Both the position numbers and the translations under genes were made by a program. The notes under the pieces were generated by a model. That model was given only the letters and a program-made list of their open reading frames with translations. It did not search any database and was not told the origin of the DNA. From positions 2,356,001 to 2,420,000 of the forward strand of contig JAUEDM010000005.1 in the NCBI GenBank assembly GCA_033439685.1: DNA of 64,000 nt, in the 5' to 3' direction. Below, piece after piece: positions 12,299-24,237 of this stretch (within the stretch, counting starts at the first letter, position 1; each line of letters opens with the position of its first letter). The DNA is from Apodospora peruviana (lineage: Eukaryota; Ascomycota; Sordariomycetes; Sordariales; Lasiosphaeriaceae).

Positions 12299-13075
12299 AG
12301 ATGACAAGGCTGAGGAGGGAATATGGGTAGCCACCTACCTGTCCGGTTTTGGAAACCAGATTCCTTTGTGTAATAGTCATGGGAAATCTTTTGACAGGGA
12401 AGTAGGTTCCGGTTAAAAGGATGTTCTTGTTGAAGTTTGGAGGCACAGAATAATGTAGGGATTTTTTCGGCCAGGCGTTGGGTTCAGGGCAAATCTTTGG
12501 AAGCAAGGCTCCAGGGTAGTTGGCACATATGTGTTCCGGATCAGTGTTTAAGCATGCAACAATATCACGTTCTCCATCATCCCTCGCTACGTGTACTTGT
12601 GTTAATGCCACCATGCCCACCGTGGGTACCTTCTAGACGATACACTACTCCTACTAAACAACAAGCACATATACTCGCTTTTGCATGTTATGGCCACAAA
12701 TAGGTAAGGAAACCGCTTTCTCTCAATTACTAACAGGGCATCATGTGAGAAACAAAGGGTATCTATCGTACTACTATAAGGATATCTGTTGTATAAGAGC
12801 AAAACGCAAGGAAGACCCCCGAATAGCAACCAACATCCACCAGAAACAAAACAAAAAAGGGCTTTGGTATCGTTCGGTATGGTAAAAGGCAAAAAGACTC
12901 GCAAATGGAGCAGCACGTCCTCTCTCAGCTGCAGCTCCAGCCCCCATTTTACAACTCCCGGACTTGCAGACCATCTTTCGTTGTCATGATTCTCCTGTAA
13001 CCTGCCTGGCCTGTCTGTCCATGCTAGGGAAAACCATGATCCGCTCGTCGGAAAACGTGAATGAAATGATAAGTT
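12299..13075. other. Convergent intergenic region
   Basis: This is the 3' flank between the DUF2461 gene (+) and the Ala/Pro-rich gene (-). It holds no convincing coding sequence, RNA gene or repeat. Confidence 0.6.
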
Positions 13076-13941
13076 TTAGGCGGCGGTGGTGGGAGCGGCG
13101 GCGGCGGCAGGAGGAGCGACCTCCTCTTTCTTCTCCTCGGCGGCAGGGGGAGCAACCTCCGGAGCGGGTGTAGGCTCGGGGGCGGCGGCAGGGGCGGCGT
13201 CAGCAGGAGTAGGAGCGGGAGCGGGAGCAGCCTCCTCCTTCTTCTCTTCGGCCGGGGGGTCTGCTGCTGCCTCGGTAGGGGCGGGAGCTGCGGCCGGAGC
13301 AGCGGCTGTATATCGGAGAAAGCAAATGAGTCAGTAACGCAACGAATGCATGCCGGATATCGAAACAAACGTACCAGCAGCAGGAGTCTCTTCCTTGGGG
13401 GCCTCGGTAATAGCAGGGGTGGGAGCAGCAGCTGGCTCAGCTACATGATAAAAAGTTAGCCCATGATCCGGGCGCTGGCTGGCTCCTCACATAATGTGGA
13501 TGTTAGGAAAGAAGAGGAAACTTACGAGCCGATTCCGGAGCCGGAACAGGAGCGGCGGCGGTGTCAGGCTTGGTGGCTTCGGCAGCGGGAGCAACAGCGG
13601 GAGCGGCAGCAGGCGCTGCTGCTGCGTCGGGCTTGGGGGCCTCGGCGGGAGCAGCAGCCGCCGGGGCGGGCTCTGCCGGCTTGTCCTCGGCCGGCTTCTT
13701 TTCGCCCTTCTTCTTGAAGGCGACCTTCAGCTTGGCCTTGAGGTTATCGAACGCGTGGAGAGCTGTCGAAGCCAGGCAGTTAGTTAGGTATCTACCTCTG
13801 TCGCGCCAAAAACGGTCTGAATATTCGGCCATGGCACGGATGGCGATGACGATGGTGATAGGAGCTTATCGACGGTATCGTGTGTGCAAACATTCTGCCA
13901 ATGAATGAATGGATGATGTTCAACTTACGAATGCCGGGCAT
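13076..13941 (-). CDS. Small Ala/Pro/Glu/Lys-rich protein, unknown function
   Basis: Four exons on the minus strand, 13929-13941, 13526-13762, 13375-13440 and 13076-13305, join to 181 residues. The first coding exon is only 13 nt and gives MPGI. Donors are GTAAGT, GTAAGT and GTACGT; acceptors are CAG, TAG and CAG. The N-terminus, MPGIPLHAFDNLKAKLKVAF followed by a lysine patch, could form a short amphipathic helix. The remainder is low complexity: Ala-Pro tracts with two EEKKEE blocks in similar settings, so the protein is probably disordered. I see no signal peptide, membrane segment or catalytic motif and do not recognise a family. Abundance or location cannot be inferred. The splice model is well supported by phase continuity, but composition bias limits certainty. 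Confidence 0.7.
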
Positions 13942-15299
13942 TTTGGGCGATAGTACGGATAGTAGGTATCGATCAAGAACGACGACGACGACAAGGTATC
14001 AGTTAAGACTTCAGAGAGAGGCGTTCACCTAGTAGGGACAATAGATGCGGTTAATGATGACGATGAGATGGGTTTATCGACAATGACGTTGTTCGTTTGA
14101 GCCAGATGGTCAGAAGGGGGAAAAAGAAAAAAGAGAGGAAAGTGTAAGCAAATGCTGGAGAGCGAGGGAGGTTTAATAAGGGGATGCGACATTGAATTGC
14201 AGCTCAAGCCCGCCAAGTAAGGCCAGGCCCTCCTCTACCTCCTCCATCCCAGCCCTTGTTGATTGACCCCTCGCTTCCCGCACCATTGCACCGCCAAATC
14301 TGAGACAATTGCGCAAAGCTCAGCTCAGCTGCTGGGGTTCTCCAATCGATTGGACCACACCCACACACACACGTGGGGAAGTTCGTCTTACTTACCCCCT
14401 TATTACGAAACAAACTTGGAGATGATGCGATGGAAATAGATACACACGTACACATAACAGATGGAATTACATGAAAAGAGAGTTAAGTTGACACTCTGTA
14501 CGATAGCATGGATCACTCACTGATGGTGAGGGCCGGTCACCGGTGAAGAGCGAGATGCGGAGAACGGGTACAAAACAAGCGAAATCACCATTTCCTCTAT
14601 CCCACCTTATCGATGAGGGCGGCGGCGCTACCAAACGGCACCTACCAACGGCATCCAGTTTCGGTTGAAAAGTAAACCCGTAACAGGTCAATCCTCGTAT
14701 CGTGGTTGCAACCAACAGAGGGCGGCTCGGCTTGTTCAGTTAATAAACATCAAATCTTCTCGCTCGTCAGGTATCCAAACATTGTTCTCAACAAATATCA
14801 CGGGCTCCATTCTTATAGGTAAGCCCACCTTTCAGAAACTCAGGGTCCAGCTTTCTCCATTCTCCACTCCCAAGACTAGTAGGTAGCGACCTAGGTAATC
14901 CGTAGAGCATCTTTCAACAGCCAGCCAAAGATAAGCATAAATTAGGTGCCTGCCATCCAACCACAACCCATTAACCGGCCCCTTGTTGTCGTGCGTCATC
15001 CCCCCCCCCCCCCCCCCCCTCTTTATTTCAAAACATACCTTCCTTCATTATTTCATCCAAAATAGAATATATCGGCTACGAAATACTGGTCCAAGATGCA
15101 TGCCATGAACGAAATATATTCCCAAAGTAAAACCCAGCTATATGAATAAATGTTAGAGATATACAAATAAAAATGAAGAGGAATTATGCATTCAATCTCC
15201 AAACATACTTAACATACTTATCTCCAAGCCCAAAACCATCTTGAAGTCCACATACCTCAAACCCAACCTCCAATCTTAATCCTATATAATCTCAAGAAT
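13942..15299. other. Intergenic region with a 20-base C run
   Basis: This contains the upstream leader of the Ala/Pro-rich gene and the 3' flank of the GH55 gene. An uninterrupted run of 20 cytosines occupies 15000-15019. A CCTAGG-type motif lies at 14889-14897. No gene is apparent. Confidence 0.6.
15000..15019. repeat. Poly-C homopolymer, 20 bases
   Basis: Twenty consecutive C on the + strand (G on the - strand), about 280 bp downstream of the GH55 stop codon. The length is probably variable between strains and hard to sequence accurately. Confidence 0.9.
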
Positions 15300-18083
15300 T
15301 TAACCACTCTTAAAAACAGCAATACAACTCGGGAAAACATTAACGTTATCGCTAAAAAACGCCAACTGCCTCTCATCCCGATTAACCATACTCCTCGCCC
15401 CAATGGTATTCAAATTATAAATATTTACATTGCTCGCAGTCCCTTCGATGGACGTCATCCTCACCTGGCAGGTCTGCCCAGCCTCGAAAGTCGAACAGGC
15501 CGTGCTGTAATTGCTGAAAAAAGAGTACAGACCCGCGCCGTACACCAGCACGTTCTTCGAGTTGATGACGCGCAGGCCCCACGCCGCGGCGCAGTTGCCG
15601 GCCACGCCTGCGCAGGATGCCGCGAAGTCGGGGTCATTCAGCGCCGCCACCGGCGGGAATGGGACCAAAGCGTTGGGTTGGGGTTGGAAATACCTAATAA
15701 TGCAATTACCATAGCGGTTAGTTAGGCCAAGGGGGCAGGGAGAATGCAGAGAAGGAAAAAAGGCTTACGGAGTCTCAGTTTGGATTTGGCCCATGAGAAT
15801 GTTTTGGGTTCCCGAGAGTTGGTACTGGTATAAGACGTGGTGTTCGGAACCGGTTCCGTACAGCCAAAAGGTTCCTGCTGTTGATTCGATATCTGTCGAG
15901 ACAGAGTCAGTCTTCTGGGTCTTCCATTGAGTTCTGTGAGATGGTACTAGTATGGAACTTACAGAGACCGCGTCCGCTGTAGAGGGTAATTTGCGTGTTT
16001 GCAGCATCGTCGATATCATGGTCGGCCGTCCTGTTTTTGTGTACTGTTAGTTTTTCCCTTATTCTCGATCCTCCCAGACATACAAGAGAATAACGTACCA
16101 CAGCCACACATTCTCCATATACAACCCGCTCGCTCCCTTGGTAACATGCATCGCCATGTACGCAACAATGCACGCCGGGTTCACAGCACTACTGCCCGGA
16201 TTCTTGACACACTGAGCAACTTGCTGCTGGCTGCCCGTGAACCCCCCAATCCTCGCATGCACATCCCACATCCCGCTAGGTGTCCCACTGGTCGCCAGAT
16301 TCCACTCGATCAGCACTGCGCCAGCCTGCGCATTCTGCGTCGACACGATAAAGTCGCTCAGCTCCACGTAGCCCGCCTGGCCCGACGTCGCACCAACCTG
16401 CAGCACGGGCCGCGGGTTATTCATGTCGTTGAAGAACCCGCCGGCCGACATGATGGTGGGGAATGACTCACCGACGATCCTGGCGCCCGGAGGAATCCGG
16501 ATCGTGCTCGTCACGCGGTACATGCCGTGGTCGATAAAAACGATCTTGCCGGCCGCGGTGGCGCTGTCGATGACGCTTTGGAGGATGGCCGTGTCGTCCG
16601 CCGCGGCGTCGCCCCGTGCACCCGCGGCACGGACAGACACAAACGATGACGCCGGCACGTTCTCGTACTGCGGTTTCGCGTGCGTGTAGTATTTGCCGTC
16701 GGCCAGGAGAGCAACCGGACGAGGGTTCGGTGCGATCGGGCCAGCGAACTCTGTCGGTCCCCCAGGCGTGTAGCTGTGGCCGTTGCCCCAGGCAGCAATG
16801 GTTACGGAGCTCGGCGATCCGGCGAGGAGCGTGCCGCTGGGGCCCTTCACGGCGACGGGCACATTGTTCAGCACGATGTTTTCGAGTACCAGGCTGCCGG
16901 CCGTGTCGGGACTGGTGTTGGGCGACCAGGCGGTTAGGATGCCGACGCCGACATTGGTCATGGTGCTGTCGATGACGGTAATCGAGCCGGTTTCGACTTT
17001 CCCTGAGGAGCCTCCGGCAGAGATATCGATGCCGACGCCACAGTTGTTGATGGACAGACCGATATAAGTCCAGCCCCAGTCCCAGAGTTGAATGATAGCT
17101 TTTTTTGTTTGTCATGTCAGGAAAAATAAAATCCCCAGAACTTTAAGAAACTGAGAACACACGTACCGGTCTTACAGTTATTAAACCGCAAATTCTTCAT
17201 AGTATACTGCTGATTACCCATCGAAGCGCCCGTCGCACCGCCGTTGAACGTCAGGTCCGTCAGCAGGCCGCCGCTGCCCTCTTCAATAAACAAGCCGACA
17301 TGGACCACATTGTCGGCCTGGGGCATGTTAAACACAAGGTTTTGGAGACTGGTCGCTTGCGAGGTCGGCCAGTGCATGCCGGTGGCCGCCGTCCCGGGTG
17401 GGATGGCGGTGGTATCGATGACAAAGTTGCGGACCTGCCTGAAGAAAACGTTGACGGCCTTCCAGTTCAGCACCTCGGTGTAATACGGGTTCCCGTCAAT
17501 GAGGCCGAAGCCGGCAAAGTTGGCCGCGGCCTTGAGCGTGGGCGGGGCGCTGGCATCGCCGATGAGCTGGGTGAAGTAGGCCGGCTGGATGGACCTGGAG
17601 ATCAGGTAGGTGCCGGCCGGGAAGTAGACCAGTGCCGGAGTCATGGTTGTTGATGTCTAAGGCATGGTTAGAGACTACTGCTCTTCTAGAGGTGAAATAG
17701 GGGTTGAACTTACACATCCTCGATTACAGGGATTCCCAGCGTTGATAGCAGCGTTGATCGCATCCGTATCGTCATTGACGCCATCACCTAGGCAAATTAA
17801 CTCGAATTAAACCTAGCCCTCCTCCCGAACAGACCGCAGTCCAGAAAAGTTCAAGATAAAACCCACCCTTGGCACCAAAATCTCTAACATTGCGAAATAC
17901 GGGGTACGACGCGGGCATGAACGGTGCAATTCCCCTATCTGTCCCAACTGTCAGCTTTTTTCAGCATAAATGATGCTCATAGGAGATCTTCTTACGGCCT
18001 ATATCACCAAGCCAGTATGCATTGACGCTGACAGTAGATGTCAGGCCGGCGGCAGCCGCCAGCAAGATGGACGCGAAACGCAT
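15300..18083 (-). CDS. Secreted glycoside hydrolase family 55 beta-1,3-glucanase
   Basis: Eight exons on the minus strand: 17996-18083, 17867-17938, 17714-17787, 17167-17656, 16099-17098, 15963-16030, 15769-15892 and 15300-15693. They give 769 residues, the usual GH55 size. A signal peptide covers about residues 1-22 (hydrophobic Leu/Ala core, ending VNA before YWL). The two right-handed beta-helix halves each begin with a pectate-lyase-3-like segment: RDFGAKGDGVNDDT near residue 47, and RAAGARGDAAADDT in the second half. ENVWLWTADHDID, GRGLYIES, FWLYGTGSEHH and YQYQLSG are GH55 hallmarks. E614, in GSEHH, is a candidate for the catalytic glutamate; this is inferred from family knowledge. Family enzymes act outside the cell as exo- or endo-1,3-beta-glucanases on laminarin or fungal wall glucan. 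All seven introns are 57-79 bp. Confidence 0.95.
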
Positions 18084-21000
18084 GGCCCTTAAATCCCTTT
18101 ATTAAGGGCAGCAAGTACCTAACCAGCAGGCAAAAGACACAAACCAATGAATAATCAAGAAGAAGCGGTAGTAATATAAAAGAGAGAGTGTGTGTTCTGG
18201 AAATGAAAAGAAACACAAACGTCAAGGGAGAAACATTTTCGAACAGACGGGACGGCCCTCTTTCTTGTACCCAGGGAGAGAAGAGTATTTACTCACAACC
18301 GAACCGGAAATGTGGACAGGACTAATAAAAACAGGCATAATGAAACATCCACGTGGTTTCCTGGCAAGGCGAGACAAGGACAGGAAGTGAGAGAGCACAG
18401 CATATGTGAATGACCCAACCACTCGGTCAGTCAGTCGGCTGGTAAAAAAAATATGGTGATGTATTATGTTGTGTAGGGTTGGTTCATCACCAGGCTCAAC
18501 TGGCGCTGCTGCTGCCGCGCTTCACATTTCCGAGATTAGACATGCAGAATCAAGGAGGCGATGGAACCAATGTATTGTTAATGACACCAGCAACCGAGCA
18601 ACTTTTGTTTGCCTGTACTGTATGTAACAATGAGGCTCACGAACCGTCCATCCTCACAAAGGCCCGAATATGTCGACTTACTAGGTACTAGTACACTTGG
18701 GGTTGACTCTCAGGGACAAGGGGTGGAGGTTGTCTAGCAAAACAGAAGACTATCCATCCTGGTTTCTTCTGCACTCCAGACTTGGGACTGTTATTTTTCT
18801 TGCGTGCAGCTGCTGCCGTCAAGGGTTTGTGGTTGAAGCCGAGGAAACGATCACGAAACAGGACATAATAGCCGGTTATCGTTGGCGGAAATTTTCCCAC
18901 GCGGGACAACGCCAACGACCTGACAACGTTTGTTTCTGCAAAAGGGCCATAGCTCGTAGGTGATCATCCGGGACGATGATCATAGCACAAATCTTGACAG
19001 CTCACTTGAGCTACTCCGTGTTTGCAACATGTCACCAGGGGTCAACCGTCGACGACATGTCGCCGGCTATGTGAGTTGTGAAGGTAAAGAAGGGAGAAGT
19101 GAGACAAAAGCCGGCATCACAGGCTTGCGGCACGGGACGAACGACCACAGTTACTCGGTTTTGCTCTACTCTCCCGAGACTTTGATGCCAAGCACATGGC
19201 TGCTCTGATTTGGTTCTTTGCTTCGTGTGTGTGAGATAAGGTTGTATGTACGGATCAGTAGTGTGGTGTAGATAGTTAAGGGGGGCCGAACCAGGGTTGC
19301 GTCGGGATTAGATGAAGGGGTAAAGCCGCACACTTCGGCCCAGAGATCGCCTTCTTATTCGTCAGCCCCGGATTAATTGCTCGATGGAGATGATAAACCC
19401 CGTACAAGAAATAAGGCCGATGCCACCAGAAGACCCCGTCGAGTGACCACCTGTGATGGTCACAGGTTGCCTTGGTGCTCGAGTTTCTCAAAGGCTCGTT
19501 ACCTGTATGGCCCGAGCGCATGCCGCAATACTACTCTACTACACTTGTAGGTAGTATCATGTATGTGAGGCGGGAATGTAGTAAGTAGTAGTAGGCTGGT
19601 AGAGTTGGGGTTACAGTGAAGATGGGCTCCGAGTATACTTTAGGTAAGCAGAGGATCGCCATGGCATCTGGTGATGCCGAGCCGAGGGCTCGTGAGAGCA
19701 TGCCTGTCAGATCCCGGCCCCGGAGCGTTGAGTGTCTGGGCGGCCGCCCTTCTCCGGGTGTTCCACGGAGCTGCATCGGCATACCACATGACAACACCTT
19801 GGGTACTGCCAACGTAACCTCACGTCTGGCTGCCCCGGATTTTTGCATGCGTCCCGGTTGTCACTTACAGTCGACATGTTTCCATGTGTCTGGATTTGCC
19901 TCTCGTCGCCCTATTCTTTCATTCGCTCGAGTCGACGGATTGGCGGGCTAAGGAGACGAAGACTGAAACTGAACGACCTGGTGCGAGTGTCTCTTAGTCG
20001 AAGTAGAAACATCCTCGCAGTGATTGAAACTTAGATACATCATATACGGATCCTCTGCGTGCGAAGGCAGACTGAGATGTGTCGTTATAGGAACCCAATG
20101 AGCTGGAGCAGATATCGATCACTTGATGCCCGGTAAACTCCGATGCCCATTACGGCAGCGAAACCCAGACGGGCGTCCCGTGGCATGCAACCTGAGTTCG
20201 GGGAATATCAAGACCTCAACCTTGATATCTATACCGTTGAATTGTCTTGTGACGGCAAGACGGCGGCCCATATGGTGTTCAGCCGTTTATCCCGGAGGGG
20301 GTTCTTGGTCAGGAGTATCAGGTTTGAACCTGAGGCCCGGTATTTCCAGAAGTTGGGCATGTACCACTGGACTAGGCTCGACTGCAAGCATTCACGGGGT
20401 CGTCGTGATACACATTGAGTCTGCCATGGCGGGAAAGGAAACTCTCTCTGTCTCGGAGAATATTAGTGCCGATGAGAGGTGCCGCTCGTTAACCGCACAT
20501 TGATATCGATGGCGAATCCTGTCACCAGTTCTGCGGGTTGCTCAGATCCCTCATCCCTTCAAGGACCTCGCACCACTATCCCGTCATCACGCAGCCCACA
20601 ATGACAAGGCAAAGGAGGCCATCACCAGCCCGGCCTAGAAGCATGGCATTGGCCCCGGCAGCCGGGAGCGCGACCCCAGGTTGGTCGCATTCTGCCTATT
20701 CTGGAGAGGAAGACGCCATATTGGGCGGCAGCAGGCTTAATGGATGGCAACAATATGGGGTGCAGACGATTGCAGGCAGCTTGTTGAGCTTCGGACCAAC
20801 AATCTCCATAATGTCAACTTTTTTATATAGTCCCAACGTCTTGGCATTGAAGCCGAGTGAGTGTTTCCGTGCCTCGGGTGCGTTGGGTGCCTACCTACAC
20901 GTAGGTAAGGTAAGTAAGCATTCATATTGCGGACGAAGCGCGTCTTCTGGGATACGCCAAGTGCTGGAAAATGTGACCAGAGTAAATCTCATGCCAATTT

Positions 21001-24000
21001 GTCACAGTTCAATCGGCGCCAAACACAACAGGGAGGGTTTTAATTGAGAATTCCTAGCTCGGGTCAACACTGAAGATGGGAACAAGGATAATAAAGGAAA
21101 AGGGAGAAGAAAGACAGTTGGGTCTCTTTGCGGCCATTCGCGCAATTATTCCGTTTGAACCAAAGATGATACCTTACATTGTAGACGACGGCGGCCGACG
21201 AAGAATGGCGACGGGAGAGGAGGACGGTGACGGATGGTCCGTTGTGCCAGAACTGGAGGCAGGGCAAATGGAGGCAGACCACGAAGCTTGGCCAATAGGT
21301 GGAGCTCACTCACTGAACAGGAGCTCGCAAGGTGAAGTTCTTCTTTCCCCGTGTTCTCCGCTCTCCGCTCTCCGCATTGGCAGGTCCTGCCGTCCTCAAT
21401 GCCAAAACAACAATGACCGACCCCTCCAACCTTCCCCAGTTCTCCAACAGGTGCCTCCACACACTGCCACACCATAACTGGCACCTCCACAGTCCCAGCC
21501 GCAAAGTCGGGAAATTTCGTTTTCACCTACCTGATTACGTGAGGCTGTTCAAAGCCCAAGTTCCTGTTTGGCGGACAATGGTTCCTCGGTTTTATTCTCC
21601 CCGCCATTTTGACATGCGGTCGGGACTCGGACGCCTGGAAACGAGCCGCCCCCGCTTTCTAGTGTAACACGATAACACGTAGTGTTAAGCTCGGCTGTTT
21701 CTCGCCATCCATCATCCATCTCATGCTCAAGCTGGATATTCAGTACGACTAGAAACTGGTGGGTCATATTCGACTGAAATTTGGCGTTGCCATTTGGCTT
21801 CACCTTCAGTCCAGTCCCAAGGATGATGGGCCCATCGTCATATCGGGGGAGGACCCGATGAAGACAGAGCCTATGGTCGAACAGAACGACGACATGGTTA
21901 CTGACCCAAAGTTGACGTAGGCATTGTTTCCGTATGCATACTGCGTTGTCTACTCCACGGACTTCAGGTCAGAGCAATGAGACGGGAGGTCTGAGAGCCA
22001 TCTTCATGAAGCGGAACAGGACCGTTTTGGGTCAAGGCCTAGGCCCGACAACCTGATGCAATACATAATGGGGATGTATGGATCGTGAGGTGCTGCGGCT
22101 TTCCATCTGATGTAGGTGGTTACAGCATGATGAATGGGTTACATTTCTTCTCGGCAGTTTTTTTGCTCGAGAGCATTGGGACGAAGACAAAACATGAACT
22201 GGCTGGGTGGCCGGAGATCGAGTCCTTCCCGTCGCTGGCCCCGCCATTTGGTCGGCGACCCCAACCATGGAACGCTGCAAGTTGCCGTCACTGAGAAATT
22301 GCGCCAGCCACTGATTGGTCCCCCCAACCCCCACATCGCCCGCCCACCAGAAGACGCCTACCCCAGAAAGGTGATCCATCGATGCCGTCCCAGTGCGCCC
22401 CTCCTTCCACCGCTGAAACTTGGGGCCTTGGGCTTCTCCAATGCGGAGTCCCACGATTTCAACGGGGATTCCAAGCACCCAAGGAAGCTGCCCCATGGGG
22501 GAAGGAAGCAACCTCGCCAGGGCATGGAACCTCGAAAGGAAGGAGCATCGAGCATTGAACCAGACTTGGACAAGGCAGGCAGGAGCAACGCAACATTGTA
22601 GAGGGCCTAAGGTAGGGCCGAGGATCAAGCACAAGCAAATAATTGAAAAATAGGTGCTGTTTTCGGGAGTCTGAGGTGGTCTGACGCCGGGACCGGGAAG
22701 TGACCCAGGTCAATCAGCGCTACCTGGATGCATCCCAAGGGCAGCTCTCCGTCATTGTGAAGCGGAACCTTGGAAGTGATTCGCAAACTCTCACCACAAC
22801 TCTTTCTTTTTTTCCCCGACTCTCCACGCCCGCCTTCCACACCCTTTCAGACCGCCCGCGCATTGTACAGACCACACACCATTTACCCCATCTGGTCACC
22901 TCGTGCTTTTCCACTCTGCAACCTCAAATACAGCGATAGGTACGGGTAGATCGTGACATCTTCAAGTTAGCAGACGCCCGGAAAAGGCCCAGCTGGGACA
23001 TCTGACCCCGGAGCATCTCCGCACGCACGACTTCTCTCACGACGGTACGGTACACCGCGCACCGTCCGCAACACAAGAGACACACGACACATCGGCATCG
23101 GGTCATTAGGCGGTTCAATATCGCTTAGATTCGCCAGCAACCATTGCTTCGCGTTTACAACGCTTCCCAGACCCCAATTGAGGCCGTGATATTCACGTCA
23201 GGTGTTGTCGTGACATTGGGCCAACCTACTCACGACACGGGATTTGGAGTCGGAACCGCGGCCAGCGAGCCTTGTCGCGCTTCTCCTCTTTCTCCTCTTT
23301 GACATCTCCTAAGTGCTTTTGACTACCGAAGAAGCTCCCATTTCCCCGCCTCCTTCTCTCTCGCAGCTTCGCGCCTCTCTCGCTTGTACCTGGCCTGCCC
23401 ACCCTGGTTATCGCACGCCAGTTACCGGCTACTCATTGTTGTCTATTCTCCGCCTCCCGTTTCTTCTCCCATTTGCCTTTTTTACTTACATCATCCTCCT
23501 CCTCCTCACGCGGCGTCTACACGCCCGCATTTACCCAATCTCGACGAGTGACTTGGACGACCGACAGCACACGCCAAGACGTCGACGGACCACTGCTCCC
23601 ACCAGCAACCACTTGGCCCGAGGACGAACCGACGTTCTCTCGGCCGCTTTCAAACCCCCAAAGGACCCCCCCGCAGAGGCCACGAACCTCCTGTTGTGTT
23701 TGTGTCATCCTTGGTCATACCCTCCGGTTGCTGGGTTCTTCCCCGCCCGCAGCTTTGCTCTGCCCCGGCTTAGGGTGGTGGCTTCTTCGCATACCCGTCC
23801 AGCCACTTGCCTCTCCTCATCGTCTCCGTGTCTTTTTCGGCCCCTAACCTTGTCTGAGCTCTACGCTGTTGTACGTCGAGCTGGGGAGGACCGAGGGGAC
23901 GGTCTACTGAACTTTGGAGAGAGGGGTTCAGTGAGCAGTGAGTGGTACGCTAGAGATATACGACTCTAAGACGAGGAAGGACAGGCTGTAGCCTTCAGGA

Positions 24001-24237
24001 AGCTGCTCTTCGACCCTCAGGGCTGAATATAACAAAGACGAGGATGATTAGTACCCCTAAATTCATCCATCCGCTCACACAACCCACCCCACAAAACACC
24101 AACTGTGCTTCTTTCTAATCGACCTTGCTGTTCTCCCCTTTCCCCTTTCCCCTTCCCCCACTCCACTGCCTGCGCGACTTTCTCCTACATTACCCATCAG
24201 AATACCCCAATCCCGCCAGGCAAGCCTCCAAAGCGCC
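18084..24237. other. About 6 kb without convincing genes; includes leader of the C2H2 gene
   Basis: Every open frame here is short or starts at a non-ATG codon, and none resembles a known family. A degraded tRNA-like T-arm lies at about 20312-20380 (minus). A GTAGGTAAGGTAAG tract lies at 20889-20918. From about 22800 to 24230 the + strand is very rich in C and T, which suggests a long 5' leader for the transcription-factor gene. I see no terminal repeats or transposase remains. Confidence 0.5.

Noticed and set aside
20312..20380. tRNA-like T arm on the minus strand
   Set aside because: The T stem pairs only with a six-base loop, and no matching acceptor stem exists; at most a relic.
22032..22634. 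Overlapping ORFs on both strands (200 and 155 codons)
   Set aside because: No domain or recognisable motif, and both strands are equally open, which suggests GC-driven chance frames.
23313..23969. 218-codon ORF before the C2H2 regulator
   Set aside because: It begins at a non-ATG codon and its Pro/Ser/Leu/Arg composition is that of a pyrimidine-rich leader.
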